From Scleroderma bovista (Eukaryota; Basidiomycota; Agaricomycetes; Boletales; Sclerodermataceae), in assembly GCA_037178675.1 (NCBI GenBank), contig JAYMGJ010000004.1, positions 19,022-83,021 on the forward strand: DNA of 64,000 nucleotides, given 5' to 3'. The translations under genes were made by a program, and so were the position numbers. The notes beneath the pieces were generated by a model, which saw only the letters and a program-made list of their open reading frames with translations, ran no database searches and was not told where the DNA came from. Below are positions 22,549 through 35,465 of this stretch, one piece after another. Every line of letters starts with the position of its first letter. Position 1 is the first letter of the stretch.

Positions 22549-23508
22549 TTGCTTTTCGACCGGAGGACTTCCTGTCTTGTCAGGGCTCGGACAAGCTCAG
22601 GAGTGCAAATTAGCACAAGATGGGATCATTCAGAGGCAAGGTATGACCCCTGGAGTCTCTCTCACTTGACCAACAGTTATGACTTCATGTGGCGTGATAC
22701 CCCAGCTTCATCTTTGGCACAGGAACCACCACTTCGGTCTTATACGTCACAAGGAAATGAAAGACAAAAGGACCAGAGTGGGGCACCGCGGTGGATAACG
22801 CCACAGGTATATCATCGAGAAGATGGCAACGGGTGCATGCCTTCTTAGGAGTCGGAGGAGTTCCATTTCGCATGGGTGTGACAGCATGTTTTGGAATAGT
22901 GTACCTGACTGCATAAACTCTCCCACTTTCTCAGTCATCTGGACCGATCCGGGTCTTAGTCTTGTAAGTTCCACCGAAAAACACTTTCCCCGGTTCTCCC
23001 GAGTTCCCGGATACAGGTGAAACCCGACCAAGAATACGACCAAACGCTATTCATACCAGCTTTTACAACCCGTCTCGGATGTGATCCGTGTGATTTCAGA
23101 GAGGGGGTGAGAGATTCCCAGCACACAGACCAAGCGTGCGTGTGAATGCACTACAACCTTGGGGTTTACTCATCATCCAACAACAGCACGCAAGCTGTAT
23201 GGACCGAGGAAGAACGAACACGTGCACTGAACTTCTACCTCACTCTGTCATTGAGAGGGCCGACATTTCCTCCCCCGCAGCACCTTGGTTTGGCGCTCAC
23301 GGCCCGGGTGAACCCTAGATGGGTAAATTTTATTAGACTGCATGCACTAATCGAAGATGAACAGAGTGATAGCCACGTCTTCACAACGGCCTCAGTGTCT
23401 GCCTTGCCCGCGGGCACTCCTCATAAGTACCTTTCCACTGTCGTGCCCTCCATATTAAGTAAACCCCAAACCCCTACCATTAAAGAATACTCACTGCCCA
23501 TCTGCTGA
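22549..23508 (+). other. Coding-like region, unrecognised
   Basis: The best open stretch is 23,146-23,508 (+, 120 codons), with WTEEERTRALNFYLTLSL, RGPTFPPPQHLGLAL and RWVNFIRLHALIEDE. It has even amino-acid composition and would fit a real exon. A separate plus frame around 22,700-22,850 may be an upstream exon, with CAG and GT signals near 22,805. I found no family resemblance and no complete gene model. Confidence 0.3.
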
Positions 23509-23519
23509 CACTATCAACG

Positions 23520-25900
23520 CCATCATCTTCATCACCACCATCCGGGTCGTCGGCTCGGAGGAAACCGTCCAGCAGAAGAACTCCGATGTGTGGCGGCGGG
23601 GTCGTGGGGAAGATACCCGTTAACACGTATCGTCGTCGTTTGGAGCAAGTATTAATTGTGTCTCGGCGCGGAGGAAAAGGACCGGATCTAACCCTTCCTC
23701 GCGTGCGCATGTTGCCGTCGTATCCGTCCTTGCCAGATGTCCGGTGAGCGTTGTGGGGGTGAGGGTGCGTTGCAGGGGGTATTGAGGTACAGGAGTTATT
23801 ATGATCTTGGATCCGCTGAGCTGCACAGTGTGCAGCGAGTTGCTTGCAGGCTAACCTTGTAGCTTAGGACAGGTTTGGAAGCCACGCAAAAGAAGACTAT
23901 TTGCGGATCCTACACGTGTATTCCTTTCGAAACTGACAAGGCATTGCTGTGTCGAACACGGCCGCATGACTGCGCTTGGGTACGTTTCTCGTGAGGACCA
24001 CGGGATATTCTGCTAGATGGTCCAGCAGGACAACGGCAGTGCCGTTGCGGGAATGCAAGACAGCACCGGGCATTGGGTTGAGAGGCGCCTCTGAGAATGG
24101 ATGGAGAAGGTGTGTGTTTCATTTTTAATTGGCTGGTTTCGATTTCCTTGGGTATGAACTAGCCATGAACAAGGCCTAGCCTCGCTCTTTGAGTGCTCGA
24201 TGGAGGAACTTACAACATTGTGGATGGTTGAATGCAAACAAGAAACTTTTGCTATCACAGCCATCGATACATGAGGTAACTGAAAGTCACCCCCCATGAT
24301 GCTGTGCACGCGGGGTCTAGGCAGTCAGGCTCCGTTCTAAAACATGAACAGTTTTTACTCAATAAAACCTGTGTTGAAATTACGTCTTTTCGTTCCGCGA
24401 ATGACGCAAATTGGGTGAACAGGCGTACATAATTGAGACTATTGGCGCAATGTTTCAACACATGGAACCTCGTGCTTTCGAAGCTGCTGTCGCATGGGGA
24501 AAGGTATTTATTAAGAAACCGACCGCCCTAAGATATCATCTGACCAGTCGTATTCAGTTATGCCCCCAGTGATAGACCGTATTTGTGGGAAGCTGAGACT
24601 GCGACGCCAGCCAATCAAGAATGTGAAGGTATTGAGAATCATCTTTGATCGCAAAACAGCACACTCCAGGAATGGTATGTTGAAGGGCGGCGAATATGTG
24701 GGGATCCTGATGCATCATTGGGCCATGACGCATGACCTCAGTCAGGGATGCTCCGTGGCGTCAGGGGTCATACCTAGTATTATTATGTAGAGTATCGGTC
24801 ATGCAGGAAGAAGCCCTTCTTCATGCCCTTGCACCTACCCGCATAATGGAATAGAGAGTACAAGCGCCTATTGGAGCTCGGGTTCCGTCGACGTCAGTGG
24901 CTTCGAGAGGTCCCCGCTGCTAAGATCCGGAGTTCCGCGGGGAAATGGAACGAGGAAAAGGTGAAACACGATGCACGATTGAACAGTGTCAAGGTGACAT
25001 AGTACGTCCGAATCGGAGGATTCCATTTCACGTCGAGCGGAATTGCTGCGTACATGTGTTCGTGGAGCCTTTGGTCTTTCGTATCTTGTTCGTATTCATT
25101 AACGACACTATCCGTCAGTAACACTAGATGATCGATGATCGATGTGATCTTGGACTATCGAAAGTTGACGTTGGACACTCACTGGATTGCGCTTGTAGGC
25201 GTCCTAGGCTCCAGCCCCTTCATGGTTGGGGGCCAACAAGCACTCCGTCACCCATCTCGCATTCAGAGCTAACACAGGGCACGATCCATTCCATATGGCA
25301 CCTAGTTCTTGATCTTTGTGTTCGCCGCTTTTCGCGAACTCCCGCGACCAGGATCACGATGCCCATAACCCCAACACCTGTGCAAGTATACTGGACGGAT
25401 CTCGCCTTCCGGAAAATGGCATACTCTCAATATCAAAAGTCACGGACATGGTGATTCGTGTAACTTATATGGGATCTTGAGGCGGTGATAGTCAGATCAG
25501 CGAAGCGGTGCCCGACACGTCGACGATAAGTTATCAACGGGACACACCTCCCATTGGTTCACCTCCGGCACCTATGGTCGTTGGATAAACGTGGCCTGCG
25601 TTGTTTTCAGCTATGCACTTCACGAATGGGACTGTAACTCTAATCTGGTAGCACTCAACAGTCTTCGCCGCCGCTCTTCCAGTACTATATAGTTCTTTCC
25701 TTCAGTGTGCGAATTCAGTGACATGTGCAAACGCTCACTTGTTAGATGTCGGTATTAACGGAACGAAAGCTAAAATGGAAAAATGCGGGGGATCACGCAA
25801 TGATCCAATAGCAAACTGCGTCAAAGTGACTGAAGTCATACCTTTGCGGATCAATTGTGAATGGGTTTCAGACCCAAGAGCGAATTTTGATCTTTGCTAG
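23520..25900. other. No supported gene
   Basis: Several frames of 60-110 codons lie on both strands (23,480-23,710 -, 24,013-24,309 -, 24,560-24,790 +, 25,128-25,454 +). None shows a domain, repeated motif or splice-consistent extension. The sequence is of average composition, without obvious repeats. Confidence 0.45.
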
Positions 25901-25924
25901 GAAGAATCCAGATTATCTTAGCGG

Positions 25925-26245
25925 ATGTTGAGTTTATCGGGAAAGGCTCGATCGCCCAAGGGTCGCACCCTGTCGGCATCCAAACATCTTCTCATTTACT
26001 ACGGAGTGACCAATGGAGTATGGTATGCTGTATCCTCCAGCAGCCGCTGCGATGTGGCGTATGCTGTATACCACGATGCTGCGCTTGTGCCAGCGTCTGT
26101 TGTCAGTTTTTTTTCCAAAGAAAAGTACTTGAAAAATCTCTTTGCTATTAGGTCGGAGAGATCGGGGACGGAAGAACCCGCATCGAGGCTCATTACGTCA
26201 TACAAGAAACACTCGTTCTCCTGCCTCCAGGTAATGCGCGGGTGC
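25925..26245 (+). other. Possible two-exon fragment of an unrecognised protein
   Basis: A plus frame from 25,925 runs through GRTLSASKHLLIYYGV, then VWYAVSSSSRCDVAYAVYHD and ends at a GTCAGT donor near 26,100. An acceptor ('ctattag', near 26,150) continues with GEIGDGRTRIEAHYVIQET in an in-phase join. The alternating hydrophobic pattern suggests beta structure. The continuation beyond 26,245 is unclear. No family is assigned and no start codon can be confirmed. Confidence 0.3.
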
Positions 26246-26339
26246 AGGCAGTGTGCTTGCTTGTATACGGTCCTTAGTACAGGAATTTGTTTATCCTTTC
26301 TCCACGGACACGCTGAAGTCGGTGTGCAAGGGCTGTAAC

Positions 26340-27112
26340 CACTATACAATCCGTTGGTGCGTTCAAATCGGCGCCTTTTCAACCAACTGACAACTTACTG
26401 ACAGTCGTGGGGTGGCTTTCATCCATTTGCTATCGCCGAGGCGCATTACGGATTGGTGCAGCTCGGTGTCTGAGAGGCTGGCTTCGGGATGTCCATCCGC
26501 GCGAACGGACACTTGGCAATTTCCGTTCGCCGTTCCATTCCGAGTGATTGGTACACGATTTTGATTGAACAGGTGTATAAACCGTTGGATTCTCTTTGCT
26601 TAGGAGCTCCGTATGTACCAGGTCAGGTGCTTATGATTGGCCAGCAAGGCTCTGAATGACCAGCACATGACATCACAGCTAACACTGCCTGTTGACGGAC
26701 CGATCGGGCGTCAACCTAAACGCTTCGGACCTAACTTATTTGATGGATGGCTCCAGCCTCGTGAGTGTCGCGTCGTGGACACGATCGTTTTGTCGTACGT
26801 GCCGTTGACTCACCTCTCGCACCTCTCAGCTCTGCTCTACAGCAAAAGTGTGGAACTGTGGAAACTGGCGGGCACCTCGTGTTGTCCGTGTTTCGTTATG
26901 GTAAATGCATGGAACTCATGGATGCTCTGCCTCTGGTTTCCCTGAAATTGGGTGTATGACCGTTAAGGCTAACATAAAAGCCCGTCCCCTACAATCCGTC
27001 CAGCTGTTCAAGTCACCACCTTACTTCTCGCCGCCACCTTCCCATTCCTTCGAAGGAACGCGACAACATCGTCGTCGTTTGCTGTACTATTCCCTTGCCC
27101 GACTCTTGCCTT
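26340..27112. other. No supported gene; 5' flank of zinc-finger gene 1
   Basis: Frames at 26,637-26,945 and 26,765-26,959 overlap on the plus strand and lack recognisable features. The last 100 bp before 27,113 are pyrimidine-rich, as is common ahead of fungal start codons. Confidence 0.45.
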
Positions 27113-29562
27113 ATGTCTAATTCTAATTTTGCATCATCTTCACTTTAGTGAGTACCATTGTCATTGGGATGGGTCGGTCATTCTGATGCTGTCCTTTGGG
27201 AAACCAGTGGCGCATTGACGCCCTCCCCACCGAAAACAAAGCGGGAACACTGCATTGTCCAAGGCGAAATGGACGAGGTCACCGCCAGGGAGCAACAAAT
27301 TCAACGTCACACTGTGCAACGTGATGATTTTCCCTTGAGGTGCGCTTCTATTTTTCTTCGGCCTCGCGCGTGGAATCTGAGTCGGGGATATTGCTAGCAC
27401 TGACGCATACAGAACACGTAGTTCGGCAGTTGTTGATCACCCACGTGCAGGTCACTCGACGTTTTTCGGACCATCCGGACCTGGCTGCGAGGCACAACCA
27501 GCCGTGGGCGACTATGACCTGCCTTCTTATCTACCCACTGAAAACGTGCATGCCCTCGAGGAAACACAAAGCAATAGTTTATGCGATCAGCTCTATGATT
27601 TCCACATCGAGACTGTTCATCAAAGACGTATTCTCCCTGAACAGAGCGGAGCGCAGAACGTGTCGCAAACTGCGTCATCCTCCATTGATACTCCCTCGTC
27701 AGTATCCACATCATCCCGTCTAATCGAGCTGTTGTGCCAACTAATGTCGTTGCACATGCAGCTCCCAAACAACGCGCTATTCACTCTTGGGTTATGACAG
27801 TAATTGTTTTCAGAATCCAGGGGTCATCGGGTTCCAGGCTTCAGGTGACACCGCCTTCATTCCCGAACACCAAGGGGTCCCGTCTCTTGAAAGCGGATAT
27901 GTTCACCACGCCGTTTCGGCACAGGGAGCCAGGCGGACGCGGACCAGCCCTACACAGTCCCATCCTGTACCCCGATCAATTCACAATGAACACGGGATGT
28001 CCTTCCAACCGACCCGTGGCTATGTCGTGCCCTCTAATAGGATGAATATGGCGGTCACCGCCACGGAGTCGGATGCAGTACAGGATCAGGGGCTCCAAAT
28101 TCAAATGATTGGTCGGTTTGCTGGCGGTGATCGTGATCATGCAAGTGCGCAATCGCAGTCAGCATCATTTCTGCAATACCAATACCAGCCGCCGCCGTCA
28201 CACTCCTCACGACAGCTTCCATCACGGCTTTCATCTGATCACTCCTCTTTACCCACGCAAATGTCAGGTTTTTCCATGTCGCAGCAGTTAGGCAGTGATG
28301 CCGCTCCTACCTCCAATTGTGGTCCCTTTCCCATCCCTTATCCATTCGTGACACCTGCACCTGGCCCTTCAGCAAATAGTTTTACCAATTACCTTTCAAC
28401 AACGAATTTGCAGCCCAAATCTCCTCCACCATTAACCCATGAATGGACATCCGCGCCTTCATTTGGCGACACTCGTTTAACGGCCGGTCAAGGGGGTACC
28501 ATGTCGCCTCGGTCCTTTGGGGGGCCTCAACCACTGTGTGCGCTCAGGGATGATGCATCGACAACTTTTGGTCATGAGGGGGAATCTTTGGCCTCCGACC
28601 ACATGGATAGCGCGGAAATGACAACAGAGGGGTGGCGCTCTCTTCCCATGCAGCCTGCTGCGGACGCGCAGTTGGATCCTTCCTCATCCCGGCTTGTTGC
28701 GAATAGTTTTGGTCCGAGCCACTTCGCGTCAGCGTCCCCAGTGCAGTCCTCATCATCCATGGCAACTCAGCCATCATCCCGTCACCCCCGTCGCTGGTCT
28801 TCTGCAACCAGTGGCTCGACTGTACCACTCCGCCCCATGCCAACATTTCAGGGTGGAAACCCATATCAGGCTGCCCGTCATCGTCGGCACTCCCAAGCGG
28901 ACACCTCATCCGAGTTCTTCCAGCGCTCAGGTAGAAAGTGTCCCTCCCGGAGTCGAAGCCCAACTCCTGGCCTATGCCAGGCATCTGCGCATGTCACTCA
29001 CATGCTGCACCCTGTCCCCGACACTGATGCCCAGTCACCTATGTCTACCGCCTCCGCAAGCACCTCTCTGAACACAAGCCCCTTAGAGCGGCATGTGGTG
29101 AGTTGCGATAACCGGCTCGTCGATGAAGAGGCCGTACACAACGCCCTCCAAAAGCCCGACAAGTTGTTGTATGTGTACGAGTGTTTCTGGGACCGTGAGA
29201 ACACGCCGTGCGGAATGTGGGTTGAAGGAGATCAGCCTAGCATTGCTGACCATCTCCATCTCTTCCACGGATTCAAAGGCGGCGAGACAACGACGCGTTG
29301 TTTATGGAAAGACTGTCCCAAGCCGAATATGAAGGGGACAAGTATTGCACGACATGTAGTCACCCACGTAGGGTTCCGGATCAAGTGCGACACGTGCTTG
29401 CATGAGTTCGCTAGAGGAGACGCATGCAATAGGGCCCATACTAGGTCTCATTGTCCAGGGATGGGTCAGCCTATGTATGGAGATTTGGTATGTGTGCTTG
29501 ACGCACGTAAAGTCGATTCTGGACATCGGCTCTTAAAGAAGAGGCGCTTGGAAGACTCATAG
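27113..29562 (+). CDS. C2H2-like zinc-finger protein 1 of a local paralog cluster
   Basis: Proposed exons 27113-27147, 27208-27339, 27398-27697 and 27762-29562 (introns 60, 58 and 64 nt, phases consistent) encode about 755 residues. The first ~620 residues are Ser/Pro/Gln-rich and disordered, with HSSRQLPSRLSSDHSS-type stretches, as in many fungal regulators. The C-terminus has three zinc-binding units. The first starts at about residue 630 with CFWD, a second Cys eight residues on (CGMW) and a HLHLFH pair. The second (669) is CLWKDC..IARHVVTH. The third (698) is CDTCLHEF..HTRSH. A short basic tail (KKRRLED) follows. Paralogs lie at 40.2, 43.4 and 50.2 kb. The role is probably DNA binding and transcriptional regulation, inferred from fold only. 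The exon 3/4 border is supported by a CTAAT branch site and could otherwise be at 27,702-27,813. Confidence 0.72.
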
Positions 29563-29836
29563 ATATTGGCTTTTATTATGCCTGACAGACCTTTTCAGTT
29601 TACGGGAAGGACCTAGAATAGATACTTTTCCAGATAAACCGACTTTCTCCATTGGGGTCGAAACCTAGAAGGTCTCACTCGTTCATAACTTATGCTTCTC
29701 ATAATCTGGCATCTTACATACCCGTCCCTCTTTGACCTTAAGGTTACATATCATTATTCACAGCATACATGAATGTGCTTATCGGTACAGCGAGCTCTCG
29801 TAAATCATTGACATCCAGTATGGGTGCTGGACCTGT

Positions 29837-32812
29837 TCAACTAATGTTCACTTTTCTTTGTGCTAGTAAGTAATTGGTTGAGTAGGGAATTCTTTTCGTC
29901 AGTAGGAATATCACGACGTACTTCCACGCAGCCAGTGCATACAATCCAAGCACTTCATTTGAAGTCACATCGCTGTAAGGTTTGATGTCGTTCCTAGTAT
30001 AATTCTTCGAGGGTTTCAAGCTATTCAGCGCGTTGATAATATCATCCACTTTGTAATCGAGAAAAATAAGATCGACAGTGCCATTGGTGGGCTTGGGAGG
30101 CGGAATAGAGCTCAGATAATGGGGAGGGTACACGTCAGGAGCAATTGGATTGTGTAAGGTGTCGTCACCCTTAATTTTGTCAGGGCAAGTGGCCTACATG
30201 GAAATTCCAGTTCGTCCCTGCTCATCTTAAAGTGAAGAAGAGAAATTTACTCACGTCGTTGGTAACATAACCCGGAGTCTTGTAATCTGCCAGTACCTCC
30301 TGATGGCCAACGCTGGGACTGCTGGTCATCTCCCTCCATGTTGGGTAACGAGGGTCAACATCCCCACGTTCCTGTAGCTTCAGACCCTTTTTATTGTTGA
30401 GTTTGTTCGTGACTGCGTTGGCCAGGTCGAAATTAACACCAGGAATATAGCAGAACCCATCAGGATAAGATGCAGCAGAGAGCTGGTCGTTCTGCGTAAA
30501 GGGACCTTTGAAGATATCATATCGCAAGACACCTGTATTTATAACCGCGATGTAAGGTGCCCTGCTACGAACATCAAGCGCAACCGGTAAAGCCTGCAGC
30601 AGATATCGTGAGACATGCCAAAGGTAATCGCACCACCTTACTTGATTGATAAAGAGGGGCCAGATGGAATTACTGGAATTGTAGGGCACTCTAATCCCAG
30701 ATCAACGTGTGCAAGTTTAGTATGGGAGAACGCCTACCGAGAGAATAAGTAGTCCTGGGGTGCTATACCGTACTGATAGGTCAAGTTGTACCTAACGGCA
30801 AGGTCCTTCAGGCCCTTTGTGATATCGAGACCCTCTGGCGTGTCGAATGACACATTCAATTCTCGAGTGTGGTACTGAAGGCATAAACGTTAGTCTCACA
30901 AGCGGAATGTGCAGAGTGTCGTGATTTCCAATTCACCTCATAGGTAACGCGGTTCTGATCAAGATACCTTCTGCTAAATGCAATATCTGCAGGGTTGACC
31001 TTTGCAGCAGTGAGGTTAGCACCTGGTATTTCTCAGTGTTAGCGAATATCTTTCATCAAGGAATACACTCACTCATCCAGCCTGCAAAAGTAATGTTAAG
31101 TCAATCATGAGGGAGAGAAATGAGGGCAAAATGACCAACCAATGGTATCCATATAGCGTCCACTCTGTAATGCCATGGTAAGGGGACCATAGCTTGAACA
31201 GTTTCGGACATGACTGTGACCTGTATGGTCCTTAATTCTCTCTACGTGTGTAAGGGCAAGGAAGACATACCTCCAAAGATCATAATAGGAGTGTTAGGGT
31301 TTTCCTTGCGAATCTCCTTCACGAGGATATCCCCTTCCGTCAAGTGTCAGATTCTACAAATTCTCCAGTAAGGAAAACCCCACATTTTGATTCCAGAGGT
31401 TCACGGGCCACTGGCATGTGCCTGAGGTCAATCACGTGCTCAATTTGTGTTAAGAAGTCAAGAACTAATTCCATACCCCACCAGGACGAATACATCCGTT
31501 TGGCCCCTCGCGGTAGCATTCTTGAACTGATAGAAGAACATAAGAAACCTATAAAAAAATTAACATATCAAACACACCCATGGCTCATTGATCATAGCTT
31601 CTACAGGCTGCACCAAGAGTCTCTTCTCACCCGAACCTATGATTATGTTGTATAGGACACCAAGGGCCGTTACGCGTTGGCCACTATGTGAGGAAATTGG
31701 TGGGGATGTTCAATGGGTACGTGAAAGAAGCACCGTACTTGGAAGTATTGAACTGCGCAAAACGTTCTATGAGCGGAGAGCTTGTCAGCCTGTCCCAGTT
31801 CTCCGGGAAATGTCTACCCACCTGCAAAATTCACGCTTTTGGCCACTCCCGAAGGTTGGAGAATGGTAATGTTGACATTCGAGGCCAGGTAACGTTTGTG
31901 CATGTTGGGGACGAAGCTGGTATACCTAGATAAATACAATAACCGGGGAAAATATGCACGGAAGTAAGTTATCCTAGTTTGACTATGTCAAAATGAGGAC
32001 AAACATGTCGTAGGTGACTTCATATTGATATAGTTCGTGGCTATAACAAGTCATAAGTGAGATATACGAGATTAGAGCACTACACGCACTTTCCAATGGT
32101 CATGACGTCATATGGAAGCTTGCGGATGAATTTGTTGGACTAGCATCCGTGTCGCCGCTGTTTCAACTAATATCCTGGAAACGTACCAAACAGCTTACCT
32201 CGTGCCCATCCACATCACCGGGTGGATAACCATCAGAAAGGCCGGTCCCTGACGGACATTTGGTACAGTTTTGCATGAAATATATATTCCACCTACCATC
32301 GTGAGTATCCCCAGAATCAACCAACAAGAGGTCAACGCTTTTGTTCTGCAATCAAATACATGAAGTGATCCAACCACTGAAACAGTCTCGAAGGAAAACA
32401 TACCTTTGCTATCCCTTTCATGTGAGTGACAAAACTTGCCAAGTCGCCAAGGTCACCACTGCAGAACGAAACGCGTCGTGAGTAGATTTGCTTAGCGGTT
32501 GCATCTCGACTTCAGCGAGCACAATGCATTCCTTAACTCCAACTGACACCAAGGAATGCACTTCCACTTCCTGCATAGGAGATGCATAGATAAGAACACA
32601 CACCTGTAATTGGGTTCAGGCCAACTAGCTCTCTGATGACCCAGAAGCCAACCATGGATGTCTGTTGTGTGGAGTACATTGAAGTCACCCCACACGAGGT
32701 CACGTTCTGGGGGCCTGAGGAAAAACTGAGGGCGCTCTTGGTCGTGAGCCTCACGGGGATGAGGAGCATAAGCCGTTGCAACGCCGACAAGCGTAAGTAG
32801 CGGTAAGAACAT
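29837..32812 (-). CDS. Secreted 5'-nucleotidase-like metallophosphoesterase, copy A
   Basis: Multi-exon minus-strand gene from ATG at 32,812 to TGA at 29,837. It opens with a signal peptide ([16 protein letters not shown]). Metal-binding motifs of the calcineurin-like/5'-nucleotidase fold are spread over successive exons: [50 protein letters not shown] followed by HMPVARE after an intron, and IFGG followed by [11 protein letters not shown]. So the D-x-H, GD, GNHE, GH and GHxH ligands are all present. A C-terminal 5'-nucleotidase-type domain follows ([18 protein letters not shown]). The closest type known to me is the fungal YHR202W-like family, vacuolar or secreted enzymes hydrolysing nucleotides or related phosphoesters. 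Unlike copy B, it ends in a hydrophobic extension ([11 protein letters not shown]) after AAWK. All exon borders were not resolved, and one stretch near 31,350 needs transcript support. Confidence 0.78.
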
Positions 32813-35465
32813 AATAGAGACTCTGTAGAAGGGTGGGCCCTGGAAGTGCCCCCAGAGGCTTTTATGACCCGAACGTGTGACATTATCGTATATGTCGCCC
32901 TGTGAACTCAGTTCGTAAAGGCCCTGACTGGTTCAATCCGAGGCCTGTAGGCTGTAAGATTCCCCGGCCCGTCAGTAAAATCGGGTTAGAATTATGCATG
33001 CAGTGAGATGGGGAAAAACTTTGCTTTTGTTCGGTACGAAAGAATGTTCCAAGATCATTTCTGTCAAATGCCGAATAATGACCAACGTCGTTTCCATAAA
33101 CAGTAAAGTGTGTTATCTAAGCTACATACAAGTTGTTGTCGCGAAGATTGATTTCGCACACCATGGAAAGCATTCCCTTATTTTTCTGGCAAGATAGTAA
33201 CTTTTGAAGACATTGAAGACATCTTCTCAATTTACTCACAAGTGGAATTACATCATCACACTTCGAAAGTCTGATTCATGGGGGCACAGGTGATAGTAGT
33301 TTCCGACGGAAGTCGCCTTACCTCGCTTCTCTTCGTCGTGATTCGGAACTTGCTACATACGTATACCTGTCAATGCTGATCAGTGATCAGCCCCTAGGGT
33401 TATTCGTGTGCTATTCGTGTGCTACATATCATCATGCTTTCTTCCACGGGCCTTCTGAGGGCCATGTTACGGACGGCTTTATGTAAATCCGTTCCTTCGC
33501 TCAATTGTTTTGAATTCATCTGACAGTTTAGGCTTTCAGGGAGCGCATACAAAGCAAGCCACTGGGCGGCCGTATGATATTCGTGAATACACCTGCGAGG
33601 CGCTGCCGATTAGTATGTACTGCACATGTACAGGTGATGACTTCTGTCATAATTGCTATTGATTTGATGATCAAGCCAGCCAACCCTGAGGCAGCTGCTT
33701 CGGCACTTCCTAACGAAGTGATTCTTTGGGAATTATCATTGTCCGATGGTGAGGGCATGCCATAAGTAACACACATGTCTTTGTGTTCGGAAGCTGATTA
33801 GGTTGGCACTCCCCACAGAGTTGAAATCAATCTGAATTTCTTGTAGGTCTTACAGAGCACTATGGCAGGGATCTGAGTTAGCGACTGGGTAGCGAAGAGC
33901 TTGAGTACCGTAACTCTGGATGGCTTACAGTCTGCCGCAAATGAGTGACTAAGAGTGCACAATGACATGCACACACCTCGTCTTTAAAAGTTCAGCTTGC
34001 GAATATCCAGTGTATTTTCACCCCACTTCTTCACGCGCACGAGTGACTCGACCTGTTTGGCGCCCAGCCCGCCCAGAATCACAGCATCGCTTTGGACCAG
34101 TGGCCCTGCGGGCCCCACCTCATCAATACCCGCAGAATGTATTTACCACGCTACGTAGCCATACATTCTTGTAGTCTGTGTCACACCGGACTTCTCCTCT
34201 TTCTCAGAGCTTCCAAGTCTTCGTGAGACATAGATATCCGGTACACGCTAATTCTGAAGAACCAAATTAACACAGTGCTGCTCGGACAATACCGCCGAGA
34301 TCCTGACCTGAGAGAGGGAGTGGACCAGCAGCAGACCTGCCAGCTGGAATGAGTGCGAGGTAGTAGAAGAAGAGAGGCTGCGCCATCTCTCTGTTAGTAA
34401 ACTCATGTGGCTACAACAACCAATAATCAAATCACTCTTATTTTATCTATGCCCGGCGGGCCGATTAGTACATTACCTTGACCTTCGTAACTGTCAAAAC
34501 TCACCACAGATTCGGTACAGCATGTATCTGCTGCAGTCGGTGTGCACTGGGGATAACTGCTAAGGGGTCTACGCACCTTCCGATAGTTCGAGAGGGATCA
34601 TTCCAACACCTGTGAAACTTACATTTAATACCGTAAATACTACATATTCGTCGACAGCCCCTGGAGTGTATTTTGTCCTTGAATGCCGCCAGTATCGTAA
34701 TGGGGTTGTTTAAGTGCAGCTGATACTTGCCTATGATCACTCACAATCAGATCCAGAAGAGCAGTCACGGCTATCGGAGGTACCCTACGACTAGTTACAG
34801 GTAAGTACCTGGGGCTTCGGTGGCGAAGCCATGCGGTGGGCTCCTGAAGAGGGTATTACGCACGGAAGTACTTGTCACTACCTAAATATTTTTTTCTCGT
34901 TCGAAATGTCGTGGCACAAGCTCGAGGATGACATGGACAGAAGAATCGGTCATAGGAGCACCTTACCGTCACAGAGATAATGAGAATCCGAGACTGGTGA
35001 CTGTCCCATTCTCCTGCGTGGCAATCCGCCTCAAGCCACTCCAACAGCTACTCGTGAAAACAGGTATTAGCGAGTAACGTCATATCTGAACGCGAGTTAC
35101 AGGGGCTGAGGGAAGAGCATCGCAAGTCCCAACCCATAGTTGAAGTTCATATGAGCTGAGTACCATGTTTCTTCGAGACTCGGAGGAGGATAGCGCCGAC
35201 CAAGACAAGTAACAAGCGGAGGGAAGAAAGAACAGCGTGTGAGACAACTTGAAGAGGGGACTTCAAAACTGCTGGAAGTTCCCGGCGCTAACCGGAACCA
35301 ACCGAGTAGCAAACAAGATTCACCCAGATTCGCTTCTTTGTAACTGAGAATCCAAGGAAGACGGTCGTTCCTTCCATACTAGAAGTATTTCGCTGATAAG
35401 GATACACACTTTTGTTTGGACGAACCCATTTCTTCGTATTTCCTGACGTGTAGAGCTATCGCCGC
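32813..35465. other. Intergenic region between the nucleotidase paralogs, with coding-like fragments
   Basis: The first few hundred bases hold the promoter of copy A. On the minus strand, 34,500-35,300 contains protein-like pieces, for example LEWLEADCHAGEWDSHQ (about 35,040-34,990) and VPPIAVTALLDLIVSDH (about 34,770-34,720). They suggest an old or fast-evolving gene. I could not join them into a frame and do not recognise them. The rest shows nothing supported. Confidence 0.35.
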
